This document shows, one piece after another, positions 28,247-37,330 of a stretch of DNA of 64,000 bases. A program made the translations under genes and the position numbers. Every line of letters begins with the position of its first letter. Positions within the stretch are counted from its first letter, which is position 1. Origin of the DNA: Gammaproteobacteria bacterium (GTDB taxonomy: Bacteria; Pseudomonadota; Gammaproteobacteria; GRL18); contig JAPHSW010000049.1 in NCBI GenBank assembly GCA_026196615.1, forward strand, positions 1 through 64,000, written 5' to 3'. The notes beneath the pieces were generated by a model. It was not told where the DNA came from, ran no database searches, and saw only the letters and a list, made by a program, of their open reading frames with translations.

Positions 28247-31200
28247 TTCCTTCTTTTTTTAAAAAAATCATACTCCTAATTTTAAGTTTATTTTTACTAA
28301 TTCAAGTCACCGTTTTTTTATTAATTGGAACAGATAGAGGTTTCCGTTTTATGTTGGATATGCTACAGGACATAAGTTCTAATAGCATTCAATTTACAAA
28401 GGTATCCGGGAACCTAATAGACTCATTTATAATCACAGATCTCCAATATCATGATGATGCCTTGGCACTTAGTAGTCATAATTTTCTTTTTAATTGGGAG
28501 CCCAAAGACATATTTAGTGGGAAAATAACAATTAATCAAATTGATGCTTCAGGCCTTAATATCACCCAATTAACACCTGACATTAAAAATGACAAAAATT
28601 CACAAAGCTCTTCCCCTCTCTCACAACTACCTGAAATTAAATTGCCCTTTGAAGTCTTTTTAAAACAAATTAAGCTTTCTGATATAAACTATTCTTTAGC
28701 ACCCAACACTCAGCCTCAACATATAGAAAGTATTTATCTCAAAGCTGACTTTATTAATTCTCGACTGAGTATCCATCAACTCTCCATTTCAGCACCTTTA
28801 CCACTTGAACCAGATTCTTCTGTTGAAAACTTAAGTTTAGAGAATCAAAATTTTGAAGACATTGCACAAGTTCAGATTCAAGGACATGCTGATCTACTTA
28901 ATGATTATCCTCTTACTTTACAATCGAATATTACACTTGATTTAGCAAACCTCATGGCTTCACTTCATCAGCCAAAAACTCCCCACAATGAATCAAAATT
29001 ATTCCTCAAAGGTGAAGTTGCTGGCAGTCTTTCTCAATTAGACATCACCCAAAAAATTACTGGTTTCCTTGAAGTTTCAATGTTGACACAAATCAATCAT
29101 TTACTCGGAGACATGAAATGGAATACTGAACTTCACATTTTAAAACTTCCTGTAAAGCTTCTAACTGCACAAAATCAATCTGACTTTAGCAAAGCAATAC
29201 TTACAGCTCAGCTCACCGCTTCTGGTGATTTAAATCAAGCCACAACTGAAATTCAAGCACACCTTCTTGAAATGAGTCCCATAGACTCGCTACAAGTCAA
29301 TACAACACTTAATTGGCAAGATGCAATTAAATGGCAGGCAAACATACAGACAAAAAAAATTAATCCAGGTATTGTCCATCAAGATTGGTCCGGCTCACTG
29401 GATCTGGACTTACGCTCTGATGGACAGTTATCTGAAGATCAACTCAGTATCAATATTTATTTAGACAGACTCAATGGCCATTTAAGAGAAAAAACCGTGG
29501 ATGGCGGGGGTGCATTCCATATTAATAATAACACTGTGAGTATTGATCAGCTATTTCTCTCCAGTGGTGATGCTAAATTCAATGCAAATGGAAAGCTTGA
29601 CAATTTTGGAGAAAAAGTCAATTTAAACTGGTTTTTAGATATCAAACAATTATCTGATCTACTCCCAGATGCACAAGGCAGCGTCATTGGACAAGGCAAT
29701 ATTGATGGGGTACTTAATCATAATAAAGGACAATACCCTATTGCTAATGCTCAACTTAAATTGGCCAATATTGATTACCAATTAAATCATTTGAATCATG
29801 CGGACATACAAGTCAGCCTCAATATAGATCCAACACAACCATCAAATATAGAATTAAGTGCCAAATCTCTCGTCATTGATTCACAAGAAATAAAACACTT
29901 GGAGTTAGATTTAAAAGGTCCCCTGAAAAAACACCAACTTAAAATAATGGCACAACATGATTTCGCAAACTTAGCTCTGGGAGCTAATGGCCAATTTGAT
30001 ATTGAATCTCTTAATTGGACGGGACAAATTAAGCAATTTGATTTTGATGGTCCAGAATTGGGCCAGTGGCAACAACAAACTCCAGCTGAGTTTATCGCAG
30101 GAAAAGATAAAATATCTTTATCACCTCTTTGTCTAGTTGATATTTCTCCAGACAAGAACTCTCAGGACATTTCAAAAAAAACAGCCGCTACATTATGCAC
30201 ACAACTGGATTGGGCCATAATTGAAAAGAACTTTGAGAAACAAAGTAAAACACAAGCAAAAGGTCAGGCCAGTATCCAATTAAAGCAACTCTCTTTTGAA
30301 CGAATAAAAGCTCACATTCCTGAAGAAATTACAAACTTAACAGGTAAGATGAATATTAAAGCGTATGTTGATTTAGGCCCACAATTACTCGCCAATATAA
30401 AAGCTGATATTGAGCCCGGAGAACTTTCTTTTCAATCATTAAGCCAACAGACCATTAAACTCCCTCACCGCAATGGTTTATTAACAGCAAACTACAATAA
30501 ACAACAACTTGATGCTCAATGGAATATTGAAGTGGGCCCACATAGTATTGATGGCCAGATAAAGATTCCAAGAAAAGACATTGAAATAAATCCCACTATA
30601 GCTCCGATAAAGGGTAATATCGATATTGACATTAAAGACTTAAACCTTTTGACTCTCATCGTGCCACAAGTCAGTGATGCCAGTGGTTATTTATTAGCTA
30701 AATTGACACTCGATGGTCAGTTAAATTCACCACGCCTGTCAGGTCATGCAAATTTTGTTGCCGATGACCTGAGTCTTCACGATGCAGGTATTCGGATTAC
30801 TAAAACCAATATTAGCCTTCAGGATAAACAGAATGGACAAGCACTTATGCTGCTTGGAAAACTACATTCAGGAGATGGTCAACTTGATCTTAATGGTTTA
30901 ATCACACTCGATGCCGATCAAGGATGGCCGATTAGTCTTGAACTCAAAGGTGAAAATTTCCTGGCTATGAACACACCTGATATTTATGCAGTGATATCAC
31001 CCGATATTCAATTTCACCAAGAAAAAAGCTTGATGCACTTAAAAGGTAATATTCTACTTCCTGAGGCCACATTCTCCCCTTCAACCATACCAGAAGGTAG
31101 TGTCAGTGTTTCCTCAGATGTCGAAGTATTAGGAACCGAAAAAGTCCCTCCAGCAAATATTGATCTTAATATTAACCTTGCTCTTGGCAGTCCGGATCAA

Positions 31201-31752
31201 AGCAAGAAGGTCAAACTGGATGCCTTTGGACTCAAAACTAACCTGTCCGGAAATTTAACCATCAATCAACGCCCTCAACAGCTCATGACAGCTCATGGAG
31301 AACTGAATTTAAAGGATGGAACCTATCGAGCCTATGGCCAGGATCTGACTATTGACAAAGGCAGTATTTTTTATGCTGGGGGTTATATAGATAACCCTGG
31401 TATAAAGTTAACAGCATCACGATACATTAGCGATACCACCGTAGGCATTAAAGTATCTGGTTCAGCAAGAAAACCTAAAGTAAACACATTTTCTGATGAT
31501 CCAAACCTGGCGACTAAAGATATTATTGCAATGATGCTGACGGGGCAAAAAGTCAATAACATGGAAAATGCCAAAATATATGCTGGAACCGAAATTAGTG
31601 AGGGCTTGAGCGTTGGAGTTAATGCAGGAATGGGTGATGAAGGCAGTGAGTTTGTCACTCGATATAAGCTCACGGATAAAATTCAACTTGAAGGAACCAG
31701 TAGTGCAACAAAAAGTGGCGGCAGTGTCATTTATACTTTTGAAGTAGAATAA
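28243..31752 (+). CDS. tamB: Translocation and assembly module protein TamB (AsmA-like)
   Basis: TamB spans the periplasm from an N-terminal inner-membrane helix (about 8-30) as a long beta-taco, partner of TamA. The product has 1169 residues, in the family range. The C-terminal DUF490/TamB domain contains the characteristic HGELNLKDGTYRAYGQDL and KVSGSARKPKVNTFSDDP. The ATGA overlap with tamA means strict co-expression. Current models give TamB-family proteins a role in phospholipid transport to the outer membrane as well as autotransporter assembly. YhdP, another AsmA-like protein, is encoded further right in this window. Confidence 0.93.
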   Translation: MIPSFFKKIILLILSLFLLIQVTVFLLIGTDRGFRFMLDMLQDISSNSIQFTKVSGNLIDSFIITDLQYHDDALALSSHNFLFNWEPKDIFSGKITINQIDASGLNITQLTPDIKNDKNSQSSSPLSQLPEIKLPFEVFLKQIKLSDINYSLAPNTQPQHIESIYLKADFINSRLSIHQLSISAPLPLEPDSSVENLSLENQNFEDIAQVQIQGHADLLNDYPLTLQSNITLDLANLMASLHQPKTPHNESKLFLKGEVAGSLSQLDITQKITGFLEVSMLTQINHLLGDMKWNTELHILKLPVKLLTAQNQSDFSKAILTAQLTASGDLNQATTEIQAHLLEMSPIDSLQVNTTLNWQDAIKWQANIQTKKINPGIVHQDWSGSLDLDLRSDGQLSEDQLSINIYLDRLNGHLREKTVDGGGAFHINNNTVSIDQLFLSSGDAKFNANGKLDNFGEKVNLNWFLDIKQLSDLLPDAQGSVIGQGNIDGVLNHNKGQYPIANAQLKLANIDYQLNHLNHADIQVSLNIDPTQPSNIELSAKSLVIDSQEIKHLELDLKGPLKKHQLKIMAQHDFANLALGANGQFDIESLNWTGQIKQFDFDGPELGQWQQQTPAEFIAGKDKISLSPLCLVDISPDKNSQDISKKTAATLCTQLDWAIIEKNFEKQSKTQAKGQASIQLKQLSFERIKAHIPEEITNLTGKMNIKAYVDLGPQLLANIKADIEPGELSFQSLSQQTIKLPHRNGLLTANYNKQQLDAQWNIEVGPHSIDGQIKIPRKDIEINPTIAPIKGNIDIDIKDLNLLTLIVPQVSDASGYLLAKLTLDGQLNSPRLSGHANFVADDLSLHDAGIRITKTNISLQDKQNGQALMLLGKLHSGDGQLDLNGLITLDADQGWPISLELKGENFLAMNTPDIYAVISPDIQFHQEKSLMHLKGNILLPEATFSPSTIPEGSVSVSSDVEVLGTEKVPPANIDLNINLALGSPDQSKKVKLDAFGLKTNLSGNLTINQRPQQLMTAHGELNLKDGTYRAYGQDLTIDKGSIFYAGGYIDNPGIKLTASRYISDTTVGIKVSGSARKPKVNTFSDDPNLATKDIIAMMLTGQKVNNMENAKIYAGTEISEGLSVGVNAGMGDEGSEFVTRYKLTDKIQLEGTSSATKSGGSVIYTFEVE

Positions 31753-31854
31753 ATTAAAAAATGTGTAATTATTACTCAAAAAACCATATTTCGACCTTTT
31801 TAAGCCCTTTTTTATGAATTAGTTTTAATTTTATTAATTTTTTTTCAAATATCT

Positions 31855-31883
31855 TTGGATTTTTTCAAAAAATAGGTTATAGT
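31855..31883 (+). promoter_or_regulatory. Sigma-70-type promoter of the cold-shock gene
   Basis: TTGGAT (31855-31860) and TATAGT (31878-31883) are separated by exactly 17 bases. A start near 31890 would leave an untranslated leader of about 120 bases, the long-leader arrangement common for cspA-type genes. I do not see a clear cold-box match. Confidence 0.6.
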
Positions 31884-32011
31884 CAGCCTGTCCGCATTGG
31901 CTCTAGCTGGCTTTCTTAGATTTTTAAAACCTTTTATTACATCTCTGAATTCTCAACGCGTCACAAGCACAATGTAATGTTTATAATTTAGTTAGTTTTA
32001 GGATTTAAAAA

Positions 32012-32215
32012 ATGAGTACTGGTACAGTAAAATGGTTTAACGAATCTAAGGGTTTTGGCTTTATTAAACCAGATGATGGCGGTGATGATGTTTTTGTTCA
32101 CTTTCGTGCAATCGTTGGTGAAGGCTTCAAGACACTTGCAGAAGGTCAAAACGTAAACTTTGAAATTGAGCAGAGCCCTAAAGGCCCTCAAGCGGTTCAA
32201 GTTCAACCGCAGTAA
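32012..32215 (+). CDS. CspA-family cold-shock protein
   Basis: A 67-residue single OB-fold nucleic-acid chaperone. RNP1 is KGFGFIKP and RNP2 is VFVHFRAI, with the family opening [14 protein letters not shown]. It binds single-stranded RNA and DNA in the cytoplasm. AGGA lies 10-13 bases upstream of the ATG. It is transcribed from its own promoter at 31855 and closed by the terminator at 32301. The paralogue number cannot be assigned, so I give no letter. Confidence 0.93.
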   Translation: MSTGTVKWFNESKGFGFIKPDDGGDDVFVHFRAIVGEGFKTLAEGQNVNFEIEQSPKGPQAVQVQPQ

Positions 32216-32300
32216 GCTCTTTCAAACTTACGTTTGTAAACTGCTCTAGACTATCTCTCGTTTTTTAAACTATTTCTTGTTTTATAGAGATAATAGAGCA

Positions 32301-32333
32301 AAAACCTGAATAACTTGTTGTTCGGGTTTTTTT
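32301..32333 (+). terminator. Intrinsic terminator of the cold-shock gene
   Basis: AAAACCTGAA (32301-32310) pairs with TTCGGGTTTT (32321-32330), one G-U pair included, across a 10-base loop, and the right arm runs into seven T residues. Confidence 0.88.
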
Positions 32334-32389
32334 ATGCCTGGAATTTAACCTTAAATGTACTAATAAAAATAAGTACCAGTAATCCAGAG

Positions 32390-32866
32390 CTATCTCAAAA
32401 GTAATTTTCCTTCAATGGGCACGTATTTACTGGCCGAGTTTATCAATGAAGTCGCCGTAAGTGCAGGCACACCGTAAACTTCAGTTTCTACTTGATGTTT
32501 TTTATAGGCTCGTTCCAATAACATATCAAAATCACCATCACCTGAGGCCAAAACTATGACATCAGATTTTGCGGCGCACTCCATCACATCCAAGGTAATC
32601 CCCACATCCCAATCCCCTTTTGCCGAACCATCGCTTCGTTGAATAAAAGGTTTTAATTTCACTTCAAAGCCAATGGCCCGTAAAATATTTTGAAACTGAA
32701 TTTGTTTTTCATTACTTCGGTGAATTGCATAAGCATTGGCAGTGACAACTTCACGTCCCTGAGTTGCCGCAGCCCAAAAAGCATTGTAGTCAAAATTGCA
32801 TTGATAATGATCTCTGGTTGTATAATAGATATTCTGTACATCAACAAAGAGTGAAACTTTTTTCAC
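32390..32866 (-). CDS. NYN-domain (LabA/DUF88-type) putative ribonuclease
   Basis: The 158-residue protein has a PIN-like NYN fold. Acidic active-site residues are visible in LFVDVQNIYY (D9), KGDWDVGITLDV and VLASGDGDFDML, the usual set of four for metal-dependent RNA cleavage. GGAAGATAAGGTG upstream contains a good ribosome-binding site. It is cytoplasmic. It follows the Lon-like protease gene by 59 bases on the same strand, so the two may be co-transcribed, but no shared function is known to me. Confidence 0.85.
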   Translation of the reverse strand: MKKVSLFVDVQNIYYTTRDHYQCNFDYNAFWAAATQGREVVTANAYAIHRSNEKQIQFQNILRAIGFEVKLKPFIQRSDGSAKGDWDVGITLDVMECAAKSDVIVLASGDGDFDMLLERAYKKHQVETEVYGVPALTATSLINSASKYVPIEGKLLLR

Positions 32867-32925
32867 CTTATCTTCCTTATAAGAACTTTCTGATAAGAGC
32901 CTTCAAACAACTCATAGAGCATGAA

Positions 32926-35454
32926 TCATTCTTCTTCATCAGAATCTTTGTCATGTTTGTGTTGTTCCGTATGTTTTAAAATGGAATATTTTTCCAAATT
33001 AAGTTGAATCTGATAATTAATCGTATTTTTCGGATATTTTCCCAGCTCATCAATCACTCCTGCTTCCATTCCCATTAGAAGGCTTAAAGCATCATCCACA
33101 TGTTCAATGCTGTGGATAATAAACTGTTTATTTTTCACCGCTTGTAGTACTTCATCTTTAAGCATCAGATTAACAACATTACTTTTAGGAATGAGGACTC
33201 CCTGTTTGCCCGTTAATCCCCTTCTATTACAAATATCAAAGAAGCCTTCAACTTTTTCATTCACTCCTCCAATAGCCTGCACTTCTCCTAATTGATTAAC
33301 AGAGCCAGTTAGTGCCATGGACTGCTTCACTGGAATTTCTGAAACCGCCGAAAGTAAAGCACATAATTCAGCTACCGAAGCACTATCACCATCCACTTCA
33401 CCATAAGATTGTTCAAAAGTCAGATTAGCATCCAGTGAGAGTAATTTTGTTTTAGCATAATGGTGGCCAAGATAGGACGATAGAATCATTACACCTTTAC
33501 TATGAATATCTCCACCAAGATCCACTTCACGCTCAATATCAACAATGTGACCATCGCCAATCCTAACCGTTGCCGTTATCCTGGAAGGTTGACCAAAAGC
33601 AAATTCACCGATTTGAAGTACGGAAAGAGCATTCACCTGACCTATTTTTTGGTTATCAGTATCAATTAACACCGTTCCTCGAATAATTTCTTCATATAGA
33701 CTATCCCGATATTGATCCATACGATGAATTCTAGCTTCAATTGCAGAATTCACATCATCAAGATTAATCGTATTGGTCATTGTTTTGTTACTTGATGTAG
33801 AATCACTATGCTTGAGTTGACGTTGACGATAATAATACTCTGCTTCCAGTATGAGATCTCTTAGATCCCCCATATGAAGTGAAATTTTTTCACCATGATC
33901 AACTAGTCTTGAGCTTTGTTCAATAATGCGTTCAACCGCAGTACGTTCAATGGGGGACACCTTTTCTTGACGCTGTAAGTTAGCGATAAGACGAGCATAT
34001 TTATGGGTCATATTCTCAGAACGTGACATTTCTTCCGAGAAATCGACATTCACTTTGAAGAGTTTATTAAATTCAGAATCATTTTGTTTAAGAAGATGAT
34101 AGATATGTCGATCACCAATTAAAACAATTTTTATCCTTAATGGAATAGGATCGGGTTCAAGAGTGAGATTTCTGGAAAAACTATGCAGCTCATCTAAGGG
34201 CTCTATGGTGATGGATGAAGATTTGAGAGCTCTTTTCAAACCTTCCCAGGCATAAGGATTAACTAGAATTTTTTCTGCATCTAATAATAAATAGCCATCA
34301 TTTGCCTTATGTAATGAGCCTGGCTTAATTAAGGTAAACGCCGTAAGAAGATTACCTAATCCAATCGCATTGTCTGTTTTGTTCTGATCTTCTTCTCTTG
34401 TATTGTAATAAGCCAAATGCTCTATACGACCAATTAAATTTGAATACGTAGGATTGTCCTCAAAGATAATCGGCATGTCATCTGACTCTGAATTATCCAC
34501 TAGAACATTCACCAGATATCGATGAAAACTGGCAGTCTTACTAATATGTTTACGCTTTTGACCAGTTTCTTTAGAATGTACATCTTGCTCATAGAATTCA
34601 TCTAAATGATTGATAATATCTTCTTTTACTTCAGTAAGATAATTAATAACCGGATCAAAACCATTATAATCCTTGAAGAGCTCTTCCATTGCAGAATCAA
34701 CCAGCTGAGTCACAATGTCTTTGTCCAGTTTATCGAGTTCCTCTTTACCTTCCTGTTCCCAAACAGGTACTTTCGCTAAAGTTTCCTGAAGCATAAGCTG
34801 ATATTTATCAATGCGTTCATTAAAATCTTTTTGCACATCTTCATCAAGTTGCTTAAAACTATCCAGGTTACTGATTTTTCCATCAACGATAGCTGAAAGA
34901 GTATATCCACTGGGTGTGCGGATCACAGCAACTTGCTCTTCTTTAGCACTATCAATGAGTTCATTAAGAGCTTTATCACCCCGATCATTGATTTCAGTTT
35001 CAATTTCCTGAATCTGAGCAGTATATTCATCACTTTGAAAAGCAACCGTAATCAGGGTTGAAATTAGCTTAACCATTTTTTCCATGGTTTCACTTAAGGG
35101 TTTTGCAGTGCCTGCTGGTAAGCGTAAAAAACGAGGATGTTGAGGATATTCAAAATTATTAACATAGCACCAGTCAAATGTCTTTTTTCGATTCACATAG
35201 TGCTTTTTTAACAATTTTTTTATGAGAGCGGTTTTACCAATCCCTTCAGAGCCCAGAACAAATAAATTATAACCTTTATGGTTCATTCCCATACCAAAAT
35301 CAATGGCTGTTAGCGCTCTTTCCTGACCAATTATTTCTTCTAATTCCGGCAAGTCTTCAGTTGTGTTAAAATTCAAATCACTAAGGTCACATTTTTTGTA
35401 CAGTTGTTCCACAGACAAAACATGATGTGATGGTGTATTATGAGTAGCGTTCAT
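32926..35454 (-). CDS. Lon-like AAA+ protease (AAA_32 / LonB-type)
   Basis: This 842-residue ATP-dependent protease has its AAA domain near the N-terminus: Walker A is GSEGIGKT at 68-75, and a long helical insertion follows. The Lon proteolytic domain is C-terminal, with catalytic S691 in VDGDSASVAELC and K734 in GGVNEKVEGFF; their 43-residue spacing equals that of E. coli Lon (S679/K722). There is no Lon N-terminal substrate domain, so it is not LonA. It is the soluble bacterial group related to YcbZ and archaeal LonB but without LonB's membrane helices. A strongly acidic C-terminus, DKDSDEEE, is notable. The substrates are unknown. Confidence 0.9.
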   Translation of the reverse strand: MNATHNTPSHHVLSVEQLYKKCDLSDLNFNTTEDLPELEEIIGQERALTAIDFGMGMNHKGYNLFVLGSEGIGKTALIKKLLKKHYVNRKKTFDWCYVNNFEYPQHPRFLRLPAGTAKPLSETMEKMVKLISTLITVAFQSDEYTAQIQEIETEINDRGDKALNELIDSAKEEQVAVIRTPSGYTLSAIVDGKISNLDSFKQLDEDVQKDFNERIDKYQLMLQETLAKVPVWEQEGKEELDKLDKDIVTQLVDSAMEELFKDYNGFDPVINYLTEVKEDIINHLDEFYEQDVHSKETGQKRKHISKTASFHRYLVNVLVDNSESDDMPIIFEDNPTYSNLIGRIEHLAYYNTREEDQNKTDNAIGLGNLLTAFTLIKPGSLHKANDGYLLLDAEKILVNPYAWEGLKRALKSSSITIEPLDELHSFSRNLTLEPDPIPLRIKIVLIGDRHIYHLLKQNDSEFNKLFKVNVDFSEEMSRSENMTHKYARLIANLQRQEKVSPIERTAVERIIEQSSRLVDHGEKISLHMGDLRDLILEAEYYYRQRQLKHSDSTSSNKTMTNTINLDDVNSAIEARIHRMDQYRDSLYEEIIRGTVLIDTDNQKIGQVNALSVLQIGEFAFGQPSRITATVRIGDGHIVDIEREVDLGGDIHSKGVMILSSYLGHHYAKTKLLSLDANLTFEQSYGEVDGDSASVAELCALLSAVSEIPVKQSMALTGSVNQLGEVQAIGGVNEKVEGFFDICNRRGLTGKQGVLIPKSNVVNLMLKDEVLQAVKNKQFIIHSIEHVDDALSLLMGMEAGVIDELGKYPKNTINYQIQLNLEKYSILKHTEQHKHDKDSDEEE

Positions 35455-35553
35455 TCTATTTATTATCCAAAAGAATATATAATTTAATCAAAATTTTTTA
35501 TCGGCTATTTATATTAGCTTTGATATCAAAGACATAGCAGAAAAAGTGTAAAA

Positions 35554-36120
35554 ATGTCAGCAAAAAATTCAAATTTTAAGCCCTGGGGCAAAAAAAAGCA
35601 TCAATTAGAACAACAAGCCATGGAGGATTCTGATGAGCATTATATCAGTAAAACTCAGGCAAAGCGCGATGTAGAAGCATTGCAAAAACTTGGAACTAAG
35701 CTGGTAGAATTATCAAAAAGCTCTCTTGAAACGTTTGATCTGGATGAAGATTTGCTTGATGCAATACTGCTGGCACAAAACATTCAGAGTCATAGTGGCC
35801 ATCGACGCCAAATTCAACTGATTGGAAAAATCATGCGCCGTGTTGATGCGGATGCTATACGTTTAAAATTGGAACGCTTTCACGCACCAGCAGTTGAAGC
35901 CAATGAACATTTTCACAAACTAGAAACATGGCGTGATAAACTGATCTCAGAGGGAGACTCCGCCATTAATGAGATACTCAACGAATATCCTGATTTTGAA
36001 CGTTCCAGACTAAGACAACTGTTAAGAAATATAAAAAAAGAAACCGAAAAAAAGAAGCCTCCTAAAAGTGCAAGACAATTATTTCAATACATTAAAGAAA
36101 TAATCCCCGAAAACGAATAA
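35554..36120 (+). CDS. darP: Ribosome-associated protein DarP/YjgA (DUF615)
   Basis: The 188-residue, highly charged helical protein matches the YjgA family, which associates with late 50S ribosome assembly intermediates. Recognisable parts are EHYISKTQAKRDVEALQKLG near residue 30, GHRRQIQLIGKIMRR around 90, and the C-terminal RLRQLLRNIKKETEKKKPPKS. In many gammaproteobacteria it neighbours tldD/pmbA; here it faces the nitrilase gene convergently and tldD is absent from the window. Confidence 0.92.
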   Translation: MSAKNSNFKPWGKKKHQLEQQAMEDSDEHYISKTQAKRDVEALQKLGTKLVELSKSSLETFDLDEDLLDAILLAQNIQSHSGHRRQIQLIGKIMRRVDADAIRLKLERFHAPAVEANEHFHKLETWRDKLISEGDSAINEILNEYPDFERSRLRQLLRNIKKETEKKKPPKSARQLFQYIKEIIPENE

Positions 36121-36181
36121 TCATAGATCATTTCCATGTTATTGAAATTATCTTTCTGTTTTTATTATTTTCAGTAGCACT

Positions 36182-37036
36182 CTATTTCAAACGACACGGA
36201 AGTTTTATATGATTCAGCACTGGGAAATTTTTTCGAATTTTCTGAACATGGCTAGTCTCAATATCAGCAATAGCAAACCCCGAACCACTGGCCAGATGGT
36301 CAAGTATACCACCCCATGGATCTACAATCATGCTATCACCAAAGGTTTCACGTCCATTGACATGGTATCCACCTTGTGCAGATGAGACGACAAAACATAA
36401 GTTTTCAATCGCTCTGGCACGATTCAATACTTCCCAATGAGCCTTACCTGTTGTTGCAGTAAATGAAGAGACAAGACACAAAATTTCCATTCCCTGACTT
36501 ACCATATCACGAAACAATTCTGGAAAGCGCAAATCATAGCAAATGGCAATGCCTAATTTACCAAATGGAGTATCAACAACGACAACATTTTCACCCGCTT
36601 CGGTAAAAGCTGATTCATTATAAGACCCACCTTGTTCTCCCAGGTCGACATCAAAAAGGTGAATTTTGTCGTAACGAGTAACTACATCGCCTTGATCATT
36701 AAACAATAAGCATGCAGAAAGAATTTTATCTGCTTGATTAGGCACTTTTAAAGGAATAGTGCCTCCTACAATCCAGACTTTTTCTTCTTTTGCAACAGAA
36801 GCCAAAAAGTCTTGTATTTGAGCTTTGGGTTGTTCAATCTGCTCCCCACCCCAAATATAGTCTTCTGCTATACCTAGAATATCAGACTCTGACATTCCCA
36901 TATGTGCAAAATTTTCTGGTAATACAACCAATTCTGCTCCCTGCTTGACTGCATCTGAAATCAGTCGCCTTGCTTCACTCAAATTTGCACTGACATTAGG
37001 CCCAGAGGCCATTTGAATTGCTGCTACTTTTGACAT
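36182..37036 (-). CDS. Carbon-nitrogen hydrolase (nitrilase superfamily, Nit-type amidase)
   Basis: From ATG 37036 (AGAGAG upstream; an in-frame GTG at 37051 is less likely) the product has 284 residues. The catalytic triad is E41 (LPENFAH), K124 (YDKIHLFDV) and C166 (AICYDLRFPELFR). The sequence is closest in feel to the Nit1/Nit2 deaminated-glutathione/omega-amidase branch, a metabolite-repair activity. It ends the long minus-strand block, 280 bases after yhdP. In other gammaproteobacteria a nit gene follows yhdP and precedes tldD, so the context agrees even though tldD is missing. The exact substrate is inferred from family only. Confidence 0.87.
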   Translation of the reverse strand: MSKVAAIQMASGPNVSANLSEARRLISDAVKQGAELVVLPENFAHMGMSESDILGIAEDYIWGGEQIEQPKAQIQDFLASVAKEEKVWIVGGTIPLKVPNQADKILSACLLFNDQGDVVTRYDKIHLFDVDLGEQGGSYNESAFTEAGENVVVVDTPFGKLGIAICYDLRFPELFRDMVSQGMEILCLVSSFTATTGKAHWEVLNRARAIENLCFVVSSAQGGYHVNGRETFGDSMIVDPWGGILDHLASGSGFAIADIETSHVQKIRKNFPVLNHIKLPCRLK

Positions 37037-37330
37037 TTTCTCTCTAATCACTTTTGGTAAACATAAACTCTTCTATTCTCAATGATTCATAATAAAATTT
37101 CAAGACCCTTCTGAATTAAACAGCCTTTGTATAGAGGCTATATTAAGTATTGAATAATATGTCATGAATTATAGGCAGTATATGAATAACAATAATAATG
37201 GCATCACAAGATTAGGAAAAAAATGACTAGAAAATAGTAATTCTTAATTATTTGGAAGAATTAATTAAAAAATGTGAAACGATTTAAACAAAATATTAGG
37301 GTATAAGGTATTGCAAAATAAACTTAAATT

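Noticed and set aside
28451-28475. TTGGCACTTAG inside tamB as an RpoN site
   Set aside because: Lies within coding sequence, lacks the -12 element and has no gene to serve.
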